Below, one piece after another: positions 53,337 through 61,836 of a stretch of 64,000 nucleotides of DNA. This stretch comes from an uncultured Campylobacter sp. (GTDB lineage Bacteria > Campylobacterota > Campylobacteria > Campylobacterales > Campylobacteraceae). The translations under genes were made by a program, and so were the position numbers. The DNA lies in NCBI RefSeq assembly GCF_937973075.1, contig NZ_CALBWL010000024.1:1-64000 (forward strand), given 5' to 3'. Below the pieces are notes generated by a model. That model was not told the DNA's origin and made no database searches. It saw only the letters and a list, made by a program, of their open reading frames with translations. The first letter of the stretch is position 1. Every line of letters begins with the position of its first letter.

Positions 53337-54326
53337 TTGATAGACAAATTTTATATTTCCGAGCTGAAAGATCGCGTGATAGGCGGCTGCGAGATTGCAA
53401 AGCAGCAGGCGCTAGAGCTGGCGCGATGCGAGGATTTGGGCGCGCTTTTTGCGGCGGCGGATGAGATCAGGCGCGCTTTTTGCGGCGATAAATTCAATCT
53501 CTGCACGATCATAAACGTAAAATCGGGGCGCTGTAGCGAGGACTGCAAATACTGCGCGCAGTCGGCGCATTTTAACACGGGCTGCGAGACTTACGGAATT
53601 TTGAGCGAACAGCAGGTGCTAAGCGCCGCGCTTGCAAACGAAGCCGAGCAGACGCACCGCTTCTCGCTCGTCGCCAGCGGGCGCGGAATTTCTCAAAAAA
53701 ACTCCGATCTAGGGGCATACTGCGAGATCTATGAGCGGCTGCGAAGTAAGACGCGGCTGCATCTGTGCGCCTCGCTGGGAATCGCCTCAAAGCCCGCGCT
53801 AGCGCTGCTTAAAGCTAGCGGCGTGCAGACCTATCATCACAATCTCGAGACTTCGCGCAAATTTTATCCGCAGATCTGCACGACGCACAGCTACGACGAC
53901 CGCATTCAAACTATCGAGAATTGCCGCGCCGTAGGGCTTGACGTATGTAGCGGCGGGATTTTCGGGCTGGGCGAGGGTATGGAGGATCGCATCGATATGG
54001 CACTGCAGCTGCGAGAGCTGGGCGTTAGCTCCGTGCCGATCAATATCCTGACCCCGATCAAAGGCACTCCGCTGCAAAACGCCGCACCGCTAGCGCACGA
54101 TGAAATTTTAAAATCGATCGCAATCTACCGCTTCATCTTGCCGCGCGCGTATCTGCGTTTCGCAGGCGGCAGACGGAATTTGGGTGAGCATGTGCGCACG
54201 GCGCTTGGATGCGGCATCAACTCGGCGCTTACGGGCAATTTCCTAACCACCACCGGCGATAGCATCGCAAGCGACAAAGCGCTTGTGGCGCAGTGCGGGT
54301 TCGACCTCGCAAAGGGCGCAGATTAG
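53337..54326 (+). CDS. bioB: Biotin synthase
   Basis: A 329-residue radical-SAM enzyme. The CxxxCxxC cluster is in GRCSEDCKYCAQS (about 63-75); NLETSRKFYP and the late FAGGRRNLG arginine complete the second Fe-S site. It inserts sulfur into dethiobiotin. The start is TTG at 53337 with AAAGG about seven bases upstream. No other bio genes adjoin it. Confidence 0.95.
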   Translation: MIDKFYISELKDRVIGGCEIAKQQALELARCEDLGALFAAADEIRRAFCGDKFNLCTIINVKSGRCSEDCKYCAQSAHFNTGCETYGILSEQQVLSAALANEAEQTHRFSLVASGRGISQKNSDLGAYCEIYERLRSKTRLHLCASLGIASKPALALLKASGVQTYHHNLETSRKFYPQICTTHSYDDRIQTIENCRAVGLDVCSGGIFGLGEGMEDRIDMALQLRELGVSSVPINILTPIKGTPLQNAAPLAHDEILKSIAIYRFILPRAYLRFAGGRRNLGEHVRTALGCGINSALTGNFLTTTGDSIASDKALVAQCGFDLAKGAD

Positions 54327-54365
54327 CGGCTGCGGGGAATTAAAGATAAAATTTAAGAGGCGGCT

Positions 54366-54791
54366 ATGAAGTTAAAATTTTTCCTTGCCCTTATTTTGGT
54401 CGTCTTGCTTGGCGGTTGCTCGCTACTCTCACAGGACGACGAGGAGGCTCCATTCTTGGCGGACGCGAGCAGATGCGACGTCGCAAGCCCGCTAAGCAAG
54501 GAGCAGCCAAACCGCTGCGCGAAGCGGCAAAAAATTGACGCCGAAGTCGCGCGAGCGGAGCAAGAACAGGCAGTGTCGCGAGACACGTTTAATTCATTCA
54601 AGGAGAATAGCGCGCAAGCTCAGCAAATAGCGCAAGAGCAATATATTGCCGCGCGGCAAAGCCTAATGCAACAGCAATCGCAGCAGCAACTGGAGCAGAT
54701 GCAGCAGCGGCAAAATATGAGAAATTTGCAAAACGAACAAAACTGGAACAGGCTGCGTAATCTTGAAAATATAAGCAGCGGCGGGATTTAG
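54366..54791 (+). CDS. Gln-rich lipoprotein
   Basis: A 141-residue lipoprotein: signal peptide with lipobox LGGC (Cys 19), then a short acidic linker and two other cysteines, and a long Gln/Asn/Arg-rich helical region from residue 60 (repeating QQ, likely coiled coil). I do not recognise a family. AAGAGGCGGC precedes the ATG. It follows bioB by 39 bases and may share its transcript. Confidence 0.75.
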   Translation: MKLKFFLALILVVLLGGCSLLSQDDEEAPFLADASRCDVASPLSKEQPNRCAKRQKIDAEVARAEQEQAVSRDTFNSFKENSAQAQQIAQEQYIAARQSLMQQQSQQQLEQMQQRQNMRNLQNEQNWNRLRNLENISSGGI

Positions 54792-55052
54792 CCGCAAGCG
54801 CTAGCTAAATTTATAAAACGCGTAAAATTTAGATGCGAGAGCTTTAGAGGCTGCGGCGAAATTTTGAAATTTAATTTAGCCAAGATTTAAAGGAATTTTT
54901 GAGCCAAATTTCGCCAAGAAATTTATGTAGCAAAATTTAATTTATCTGCTTTATCTGCGGCGCGCCAAATCACAAAGCTGGCACAGCGATGAAATTTTAA
55001 TCAAGACGAAGCCTGGTCGTATTGATCCGCATTTGCCGCCGAATTTTAAAAT

Positions 55053-55643
55053 TTATTTCACCGGCACTTCAAATCCTACCTCTATCTGCGGCCACGTCTT
55101 TTTGCCGTGAAGCCCCTGGATCACCTTGTCCGCGGCGAATTTATCGAAGGCTTCTTTGACGTCAAAGTCGTTTTGCAGATCGATCTGCCCCATCGCGACG
55201 AGCTTGCCGCCTTTGATCTCGTATTTGAGCGCGACCTCTTTTGAGGCGCCGTTGAAGTTTATTAATGCGTTCGCAGTGCCGCTCGTATCGTCGCCCGCGA
55301 CGGACACGATCTTACCGCTGACCTTTTGCGTCGTAAGCAGCGCGAAAAATTTACTCTTTACGTTGTTATCGCGCACGACGTTTTTGCCAGTATCGATCGA
55401 GCTCAGATCAAACTCCACGCTCGCATCCTGCAGGATTTCCGCCACGCTACCGCTAGTTTTTGCGAAGCTAAATTTCGCGTCTTTAAAGGTAGCCGGCGCG
55501 CCGCTTTCCGGCACCCTGATCTTACTAGCCATCTTATAAGAGATAAAATCGATTCTAGCGGCATCTGCGTCGATTTGCAAGGCGCCGCACGAAGCCCACA
55601 TAAATAGCGCAACGGCGCAAAGCGATAAAGATAACTTTTTCAT
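55053..55643 (-). CDS. YceI-family periplasmic lipid-binding-like protein
   Basis: A 196-residue protein with a signal peptide (residues 1-21) followed by the YceI beta-barrel domain: DADAARIDFISYKMASKI at the start, SVEFDLSSIDTGKNVRD-like strand (here DLSSIDTGKNVVRDNNVKSKFF), and a PQIEVGFEVPV C terminus. YceI proteins bind polyprenoid or fatty-acid-like ligands in the periplasm. Role here unknown. Confidence 0.88.
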   Translation of the reverse strand: MKKLSLSLCAVALFMWASCGALQIDADAARIDFISYKMASKIRVPESGAPATFKDAKFSFAKTSGSVAEILQDASVEFDLSSIDTGKNVVRDNNVKSKFFALLTTQKVSGKIVSVAGDDTSGTANALINFNGASKEVALKYEIKGGKLVAMGQIDLQNDFDVKEAFDKFAADKVIQGLHGKKTWPQIEVGFEVPVK

Positions 55644-55809
55644 TGCAATCCTTTACGATGGAATGAACCAAATTATCAAACATTCCGCCTTAAAATTCTA
55701 TTAAATAAGATATTGGCTAAAAAATACTTTTAAATTTTGAAATTTAGAAAAACAAACGACCTTTAAAGGCGATATGCGATTGGAATACGATGATTGTAAA
55801 GTTTGAAAA

Positions 55810-55884
55810 TGGTGACCCACAGGAGATTTGAACTCCTGTTACCGGCGTGAGAGGCCAGCGTCCTAACCACTAGACGAGTGGGCC
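55810..55884 (-). tRNA. tRNA-Glu, anticodon CTC
   Basis: A 75-base cloverleaf including encoded CCA. Acceptor GGCCCAC/GTGGGTC, D arm GTC...GAC, anticodon stem CTGGC/GCCGG around loop CTCTCAC (anticodon CTC, reading GAG), T arm AGGAG-TTCAAAT-CTCCT. All stems pair (one G-T in the acceptor stem and one in the anticodon stem). Confidence 0.93.
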
Positions 55885-56220
55885 GTGAAATTGAAAATGG
55901 GATAATAGCGAAGTGTATATAAATTTTGGATTAAATTATATATTTTCGGCAAAAATAACGCAAAATAAAATTTCATAAGCCCTATGAAATGCCGCTTTAG
56001 GCGTAGGCAACTTTATTTTAGCTTCCAGCGCGACGGATCTAATATGGATGACAAATTAAATTTAGCCCGCACCACGATTCTATCGATATCAAAGTAAAAT
56101 TTTATGCCTTAAATTTAGCACTTCTTTCAAAAATAAAATCCAAAATTTTGATATAAATTTATTTTATCTTAAACTTTTTTTGCATAAAATCACCGCCAAA
56201 TTTTACTCGAAAGGTACGCT
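55885..56220. other. Upstream region of the amino-acid ABC operon
   Basis: About 340 bases between tRNA-Glu and the Cys-rich leader ORF, AT-rich with AAATTT motifs. The probable operon promoter is at its right end. Confidence 0.5.
56185..56190 (+). promoter_or_regulatory. Probable -10 element before the Cys-rich leader ORF
   Basis: TTTTTTTGCATAAAAT, with TAAAAT at 56185-56190 and a T-run just upstream, would start transcription about 20-25 bases before the leader ATG at 56221. Consensus match is fair. Confidence 0.35.
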
Positions 56221-56277
56221 ATGAAAAACGATATGTGCGACATGTGTTGCTGCGAAATGAAAAAGCTAGGGCGCTAG
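56221..56277 (+). CDS. Cysteine-rich 18-residue leader peptide
   Basis: An 18-codon ORF, MKNDMCDMCCCEMKKLGR, with AAAGG six bases before the ATG. Four of 18 residues are cysteine, with three consecutive Cys codons (9-11). It sits 119 bases upstream of the first gene of a cystine/polar amino-acid type ABC operon and directly before competing hairpins, the arrangement of an attenuation leader peptide that measures charged tRNA-Cys. Expression is inferred from the ribosome-binding site, position and composition; no independent evidence is available here. Confidence 0.6.
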   Translation: MKNDMCDMCCCEMKKLGR

Positions 56278-56334
56278 GCACGAATATCTTTTTAAGTGCT
56301 TAGCAAGTCGCTAAACATTTAAAAAGATATTTTC
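56273..56334 (+). promoter_or_regulatory. Attenuator-like alternative hairpins upstream of the ABC operon
   Basis: A 22-bp hairpin (56283-56304 with 56310-56331, one mismatch, one G-U, 5-base loop) ends in TTTTC and resembles a terminator. Its upper left arm 56296-56304 (GTGCTTAGC) can instead pair over 9 bp (one G-U) with 56273-56281 (GCTAGGCAC), which overlaps the leader stop codon TAG. A ribosome stalled at the Cys codons would leave 56273-56281 free (antiterminator); one reaching the stop would cover it (terminator). The U-tract is short, so terminator strength is uncertain. Confidence 0.55.
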
Positions 56335-56396
56335 AACTCCGCGCTCGCGGGCCTTTTTAGATGAATAGCCAACGATAAATTTAAAAAGGACAAAAA

Positions 56397-57155
56397 ATGA
56401 AAAAACTACTAAAATCTTCTCTGCTTGCTTTGGCGAGCTTCGCTCTTTTAACCGGTGCAAATGCAAAAACTCTCGAAAACGGCGTTTTGAAAATCGCGAC
56501 AGAAGGCACGTATTCGCCCTACTCCTACCACGATAAAAACGACGCGCTAACCGGCTACGACGTAGAAGTAGCACGCGAAGTGGCAAAGAAGTTAAATTTA
56601 AAAGCGGAATTCGTCGAAGCTCCGTGGGATGCTATGCTGGCGGCATTTGATGCAGGCAAGGCCGATATCGTGTTCAATCAAGTAAGCATCACGGACGAGC
56701 GTAAGAAAAAATACGATTACACCGTTCCCTACACCGTCGCCTACGCCGCGCTAGTCACGCACAAAGATAACAACGAAATCAAAAGCTTCGAGGATCTAAA
56801 AGACAAGAAAAGCGCGCATTCGGCGACTAGCAACTGGACCGGCATCGCGCAAAAATACGGCGCGCAAATCGTCACCGTAGACGGCTTTAGTAAAGGGGTG
56901 GAGCTCATCATCAGCCGCCGTGCGGATGCGACGATAAACGATAGCGTGACCTTCTACGACTACATAAATCAGCGTCCAAACGCCCCGCTAAAAATAGCCG
57001 CTAGCGGTAATGAGCCGATCTACTCCGCAGCCATCGTAAAAAAGGGCAACGAAGAGCTCGTAAACGACGTAAACAAGGCTCTTAGCGAGCTAAAAAGCGA
57101 AGGCAAGCTAAAAGAGATTTCGGTCAAATATTTCGGTAAAGATATCTCTGAGTAA
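56397..57155 (+). CDS. Amino-acid ABC transporter substrate-binding protein (cystine/cysteine-type), copy 1
   Basis: A 252-residue periplasmic protein: signal peptide to about residue 23 (LLTGANA), then a family-3 solute-binding fold with LKIATEGTYSPYSYHD, GYDVEVAREVAKKL, WDAMLAAFDAGKADIVFNQV and ATSNWTGIAQKYGA. The motifs resemble FliY/TcyA-type cystine binders. AAAGGAC precedes the ATG. It heads an operon with a second binding protein, a permease and an ATPase, and lies behind the Cys-rich leader, which supports cysteine or cystine as ligand (inference). Confidence 0.87.
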   Translation: MKKLLKSSLLALASFALLTGANAKTLENGVLKIATEGTYSPYSYHDKNDALTGYDVEVAREVAKKLNLKAEFVEAPWDAMLAAFDAGKADIVFNQVSITDERKKKYDYTVPYTVAYAALVTHKDNNEIKSFEDLKDKKSAHSATSNWTGIAQKYGAQIVTVDGFSKGVELIISRRADATINDSVTFYDYINQRPNAPLKIAASGNEPIYSAAIVKKGNEELVNDVNKALSELKSEGKLKEISVKYFGKDISE

Positions 57156-57196
57156 AATTTACTCGCATAAAAGCAGCTAAATTTAAAGGATAAAAG

Positions 57197-57949
57197 ATGG
57201 TTTCAAAACTACTAAAAATTTTGGCTCTAGGTGCGCTTCTTACGCTAAATTTAAACGCCAAAACCATAAAAGAGGGCGTTTTAACGATCGCTACGGAGGG
57301 CACTTACGCGCCGTTTTCATACTACGACGATAAAAACGAGCTAAAGGGCTACGACGTAGATATCGCCCGCGAAGTCGCTAAGAAGCTAAATTTAAAGATC
57401 GAATTCTTAACCGCTCCGTGGGATGCGATGCTTGCGGCATTTGATGCGGGTAAGGCCGATGCGGTGTTTAATCAAGTAAGCGTTACCGATGAGCGCAAGA
57501 AAAAATATGATTACGCGCAGCCCTATACGGTCGTGCACGGCGTTATCATCACTCATAAAGATAACGACGATATCAAAAGCTTTGATGATCTAAAAGGTAA
57601 GAAAAACGCCGACTCCGCTACCAGCAACTGGGCGAAGGTGGCTGCTAGCTACGGGGCGCAAAACGTCACGGTCGATAGCTTTAGCAAGAGCATGGAGCTT
57701 CTCGTTAGCAAGCGCGTAGATACCGTCGTGCGCGATAATATCGTATTTTACGACTTCATCAAGCAGCGCCCAGGCGCTCCGGTTAAGATAGCCGCCGAGG
57801 GAAGCGATACCGACTATACCGCGCCTATCGTGCAAAAGGGCAATACAGAGCTTGCGGGGCAGATCAGCAAGGCGATAGAGGAGCTAAAAAACGAAGGCAA
57901 GCTGGCTGAAATTTCGATCAGATATTTCGGCAAAGATGTCTCGCGGTAG
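57197..57949 (+). CDS. Amino-acid ABC transporter substrate-binding protein, copy 2
   Basis: A 250-residue paralogue of the preceding protein, similar along its full length (GYDVDIAREVAKKLNLKIEF, APWDAMLAAFDAGKADAVFN, ATSNWAKVAASYGAQNVTVD). Signal peptide at 1-21. Differences cluster around the ligand site (VVHGVII versus VAYAALV; VVRDNIVFYD versus TINDSVTFYD), so the two may bind different but related substrates. AAAGGA precedes the ATG. It stops directly before the permease start (TAGATG). Confidence 0.87.
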   Translation: MVSKLLKILALGALLTLNLNAKTIKEGVLTIATEGTYAPFSYYDDKNELKGYDVDIAREVAKKLNLKIEFLTAPWDAMLAAFDAGKADAVFNQVSVTDERKKKYDYAQPYTVVHGVIITHKDNDDIKSFDDLKGKKNADSATSNWAKVAASYGAQNVTVDSFSKSMELLVSKRVDTVVRDNIVFYDFIKQRPGAPVKIAAEGSDTDYTAPIVQKGNTELAGQISKAIEELKNEGKLAEISIRYFGKDVSR

Positions 57950-58624
57950 ATGGCGATGAACGAATTTGACCGTATAAGCGAGCTTTTGCTAAGCTCGCTA
58001 CAACCTATGGCGCTGGCGATGATAAAGGTGACGTTGCCTCTTACGGCAATCTCCTTTTCGCTGGGGCTTTTTATCGCGGTGCTAACGGCGATCGCGCGCA
58101 TAGCAAATATCAAAATTTTAAAGCAACTTAGCGAATTTTATATCTGGATATTTCGCGGCACGCCGCTTTTGGTGCAGCTTTTTATCGTATATTTCGGTCT
58201 GCCGATCGTGGGCGTTACGCTCGATGTTTGGAGCGCGGCGATCATAACTTTCAGCCTAAATATCGGCGCTTACGCTTCCGAGGCCGTTAGAGCGGCCGTG
58301 CTTTCGGTACCTAAAGGCCAGTGGGAAGCCGCTACGGCGCTCGGGATGAGTTATACGCAAATTTTACGCCGTATCATCGCTCCGCAAGCCGCGCGCATCT
58401 CGCTGCCCCCGCTTTCAAACATCTTTATCAGCACGCTAAAAGACACCTCGCTTGCGGCTTCTATCACGATGGTCGATATGTTTATGGTCGCTCAGCGCAT
58501 CGCCGCGCGCACCTTCGATCCGCTCACGCTTTACGTGCTAGCCGCGCTTTTTTATCTGATAGTTTGCACGTTTTTGACGTTTTTGCAAGCTAGGCTCGAG
58601 AAAAGATTTTCAAGGTACGTGTGA
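57950..58624 (+). CDS. Polar amino-acid ABC transporter permease
   Basis: A 224-residue inner-membrane permease of the HisMQ/TcyL type with about five transmembrane segments. FRGTPLLVQLFIVYFGLP is the usual N-terminal family segment and EAATALGMSYTQILRRIIAPQA the EAA loop contacting the ATPase. Only one permease gene is present, so the transporter probably uses a homodimer. The start ATG follows the stop of copy 2 with no gap and a second ATG lies two codons on; its stop overlaps the ATPase start. Confidence 0.93.
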   Translation: MAMNEFDRISELLLSSLQPMALAMIKVTLPLTAISFSLGLFIAVLTAIARIANIKILKQLSEFYIWIFRGTPLLVQLFIVYFGLPIVGVTLDVWSAAIITFSLNIGAYASEAVRAAVLSVPKGQWEAATALGMSYTQILRRIIAPQAARISLPPLSNIFISTLKDTSLAASITMVDMFMVAQRIAARTFDPLTLYVLAALFYLIVCTFLTFLQARLEKRFSRYV

Positions 58625-59358
58625 TGATAAAATTTAAAAATTTGACTAAGAAATTCGGCGATAATGTCGTTTTAAACGGCTTAAATTTAGAATTTAAAGA
58701 CGGCGAGACGACGGTTATTTTAGGAAGCTCGGGCTCTGGTAAATCAACCCTGCTGCGTTGCATAAATTTACTCGAGATCCCGGACGGCGGCGAGCTTGAG
58801 CTTGGAGGCGATAAGATAAATTTCGCCGGTAAAATTTTGCAAAAAGATATGCTGCCATTTCGCGAGCATACGGGGATGGTCTTTCAGAGCTTTAATCTAT
58901 TTCCGCATCTAACGGCTTTGCAAAACGTAACGGAAGGCCCCGTGCAGGTGCTTAAAATCCCGAAAGAGCAGGCAGAAAAAGAGGCCCTGGCGCTACTTGA
59001 AAAGGTCGGGCTAAAGGGTAAGGAGCACGAGTATCCAAGCAGGCTCTCGGGCGGTCAATCGCAGCGGGTGGCGATAGCGCGAGCGCTTGCGATGAAGCCG
59101 TATTTTTTGCTTTTGGACGAGCCCACGAGCGCGCTTGATCCGGAGCTTGAGGCCGAGGTTTTGAAGGTTATCGGCGGGCTCAGCAAGGAGCGCGACTCGC
59201 TCATCATCGTCACGCATAATATGAACTTCGCCCGCAAAGTCGCGGATCGAATTTTATTTTTAGAGCGCGGCAATATCGAATTTGACGGTACGGCGGAGGA
59301 ATTTTTCAACAGTGACTCGCCGCGCATAGTCAAATTTATCTCGGCGATGGATTTTTAA
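58624..59358 (+). CDS. Polar amino-acid ABC transporter ATP-binding protein
   Basis: A 244-residue ATPase of the GlnQ/TcyN group. Walker A GSSGSGKST (about 33-41), Q-loop MVFQSFNLFPHLT, signature LSGGQSQR (about 140-147), Walker B FLLLDEPTSALDPE and the switch histidine in IIVTHNMNF. I chose ATG 58624, which overlaps the permease stop as TGATG; a GTG lies one codon upstream. Last gene of the operon. Confidence 0.94.
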   Translation: MIKFKNLTKKFGDNVVLNGLNLEFKDGETTVILGSSGSGKSTLLRCINLLEIPDGGELELGGDKINFAGKILQKDMLPFREHTGMVFQSFNLFPHLTALQNVTEGPVQVLKIPKEQAEKEALALLEKVGLKGKEHEYPSRLSGGQSQRVAIARALAMKPYFLLLDEPTSALDPELEAEVLKVIGGLSKERDSLIIVTHNMNFARKVADRILFLERGNIEFDGTAEEFFNSDSPRIVKFISAMDF

Positions 59359-59824
59359 ATTTAAAGCGTATTTGCGCCGCCGTCGGCTAAATTTACACTT
59401 TTGAAAACCGCTAAATTTAATCCGCTTTTTTGATTAAATTTAATCGCCGTGCTGCAGAATTTTTTAAAAAGAAGCGGCACATAAATTTAGCTTTACGGCT
59501 CGTAGATTTTAGCTACCATTTGCTTTCGCGCTGCGTTTAAATTTTCAGGCACAGTGCAAATTCTACGCCGCTGCTTTTAAATTTAAAAAGTTAAATTCAT
59601 TTTAAACAAAATTTGCGTAAAATCCCCTTTCAAAAAGTATTGCGCGAGCAGCGGCGATACCAAGTATAAAGAATTTGCAGCAGCAGTGCCAATCTAAAGC
59701 ATTTACAGCGGCGGCGCCGAGCATGAAGCATTTGCAATGACGGCGCTAAATTTAAAGCTCGCGGCGATAATCGAAGCGGTGCCCGCATCGCAGCGAGCTG
59801 CGCATTAAAATTTAAAGGGATAAA
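59359..59824. other. Gene-free 0.47 kb region
   Basis: Contains a perfect 14-bp palindrome GATTAAATTTAATC at 59432-59445, whose TAAATTTAATC also occurs at 59412-59422. No gene recognised. A short piece just before 59825 is duplicated before 60610. Confidence 0.5.
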
Positions 59825-60418
59825 ATGAATAAAGCTTTTCAAAGAGCGAAGATGCAAGGCGTGCTCGGCGCGCTCTGCCTATTGATCGCGGGCGCGACGT
59901 ATTTTCTAAGCGACGAGGCCGCGTATTCGGAAATCGTTCGGGTCTTGGCGTGGCTTCTTGCCTTCACGTTCCTTCACTACGCGCTTGCAAACATCCAAAA
60001 TATCACGGGCTCTCAGGTCTTTACAATCTTCAAATATACCTACAATATCGCGGTTTTGGTGCTGCTGGATTACGTAGCCGTTTATGTATTAAGCGAATCC
60101 TATTACGATCGATTGCTAGCATTTAAGCCGTTTTTGGTGCTTGCGGTTACGGTCGCTTGGATAGTTATAAATTTTAAGTTGCGCGCCGCCACAGGATGCG
60201 GGCTTTTCGCTGTATATGCCGCGCTGCTAACTGCATATGTCGGCGCAAACATCCTCTACGGCATGCTTCAAGTGCTAGCTCCCGAGCTTATAGCGGCTAG
60301 CGTCGTAAAATATATGGCGCTAGCAAATTTAATCTTAAAGCCCTTGGCGCCCGCGGTGCTGCTGCTTGCGTGGCTTAGCATGAAAAGCTCCGCCGGCTCA
60401 AAAGATATATGGAGCTAA
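59825..60418 (+). CDS. Hypothetical polytopic membrane protein, tandem copy 1
   Basis: A 197-residue protein with about six predicted transmembrane segments (near residues 10-30, 40-58, 68-90, 103-120, 125-150 and 160-185). I recognise no family. It starts NKAFQRAKMQGVLGALCLL; AAAGGGATAAA precedes the ATG. The next gene at 60610 is a full-length paralogue and even its 5' leader is similar, so the pair arose by tandem duplication. No signal peptide, no conserved catalytic motif. Confidence 0.7.
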   Translation: MNKAFQRAKMQGVLGALCLLIAGATYFLSDEAAYSEIVRVLAWLLAFTFLHYALANIQNITGSQVFTIFKYTYNIAVLVLLDYVAVYVLSESYYDRLLAFKPFLVLAVTVAWIVINFKLRAATGCGLFAVYAALLTAYVGANILYGMLQVLAPELIAASVVKYMALANLILKPLAPAVLLLAWLSMKSSAGSKDIWS

Positions 60419-60609
60419 GCGGAGATATAAATTTCGCCTGCGTTTTATGCTCGCGCGGAGTTTAAATTTAGTCCGCGCCTGGGTGCTTGCAAAGATAAAA
60501 TTTCACGCTCGCTCGCGCTGTTTTGGCAAAGACGCAGCCGCGTCAAAACCTGCCGCGTTCATCTGACGACGTAAACTGCGAGCCGCACATTAAAATTTAA
60601 AGGTATAAA

Positions 60610-61200
60610 ATGAACGAAGATTTTCAAAGAGCGAAGCTGCAAGGCACGCTCGGCGCGCTCTGCCTACTGGTCGCAAGCGTGGCGTATTCTATAAAAGGCG
60701 AGATCGCGTACTTGGATTCTCAAATCTTAGTGTGGATTTTTGCTTTCACATTCCTTTACCACGCGCTTAAAAACATCCAAAATATCACGGGTCCGCAGGT
60801 TTTTATAATCTTCAAATACGCTTACAGCATTGCGCTTGCGGCGCTACTATATTTTTCAGCCATTTATATACTTAGAAGATGTGATTGTAATAGGCTGCAA
60901 ATATACGTGCCGTATTTGATTTTTGCAGTTACGCTCGCTTGGATAATTATAAATTTTAAGTTGCGCGCCGCTACCGGATGCAAGCTTTTTGCCGTATACG
61001 CCGCGCTGCTAATCGTTGATGTCGCCGCAGACATCATCTACGGCATGCTGCAAGTACTCGCGCCGCCCCTCATCACCCCAAGCGTCGTAAAATACATGGC
61101 GCTAGCGAATTTGTTATTCGAGCCCTTGGCGCCTGCGGTGCTGCTCCTTGCCTGGCCTAGTATGAAAAGCTCCGCGAGCTCGCAGGATCTGTGGCATTAG
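60610..61200 (+). CDS. Hypothetical polytopic membrane protein, tandem copy 2
   Basis: A 196-residue paralogue of the preceding protein, matching it throughout (GTLGALCLL, NIQNITGPQVF, WIIINFKLRAATGC, IIYGMLQVLAP, SVVKYMALANLL). Six predicted membrane segments. The last stretch (LLAWPSMKSSASSQDLWH) shows the C-terminal tail is also conserved. AAAGGTATAAA precedes the ATG, nearly identical to the leader of copy 1. Function unknown. Confidence 0.7.
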   Translation: MNEDFQRAKLQGTLGALCLLVASVAYSIKGEIAYLDSQILVWIFAFTFLYHALKNIQNITGPQVFIIFKYAYSIALAALLYFSAIYILRRCDCNRLQIYVPYLIFAVTLAWIIINFKLRAATGCKLFAVYAALLIVDVAADIIYGMLQVLAPPLITPSVVKYMALANLLFEPLAPAVLLLAWPSMKSSASSQDLWH

Positions 61201-61836
61201 GCGCGCAGGGCGACGATTTTACGCGAGAGGTTTAAATTTGAATCGCCGCATTGCGATTGTTTTTCGATCGCCTAAGCGGTACAATTTCGCACATTTTAAA
61301 ATTTACGGTGCGACGAAATAAGCGCGGAATTTCATCTTGCAAAGGCGGAGTTTGGAATTTTAAATCCTCGTTGCGCGCCGCTCAGCCCGAGCGTATCGGC
61401 GACGGCGTTTGCAAACGCGGCGTAGCAGGGACCTAGCAAGCGTCTGCGCCAAAGACGCTCGCTTTTTTTTGACGCCGTTTTGTAAATTGTAGCGAAAAAT
61501 GCGCCGCGAAAGGTTTGCAAACTTTGCTACGACGCGACTATTGAGATTTACATCGCGACGTTACGATGCCTTGAGTTTAAAATATCTTCATCGCGCATAA
61601 TGAAAGCGGGCGTTTCAAATTCAATGCATACGCCTTTTGCAGGCATATCGGCTCGTATCCAAACGAAATTTTATCCGTCGTTTGCGCTCCCGAGACGATG
61701 CGCTCGGCAAGCCCAATCTTTTTCAATAGTATGCAGCTAAAAAATTTGATTTTATACCTAAATTTAAAAGCTCCGATTTCAATTTCAATCCCGCCCTTTG
61801 ATTGCACCGACGCAGGCTAGAGCATACTTTAGCCGC
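61201..61836. other. Gene-free 0.64 kb region
   Basis: Between convergent genes (membrane protein copy 2 and the autotransporter). No gene recognised; a GC-rich half is followed by AT-rich sequence near 61730-61790. Confidence 0.45.
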
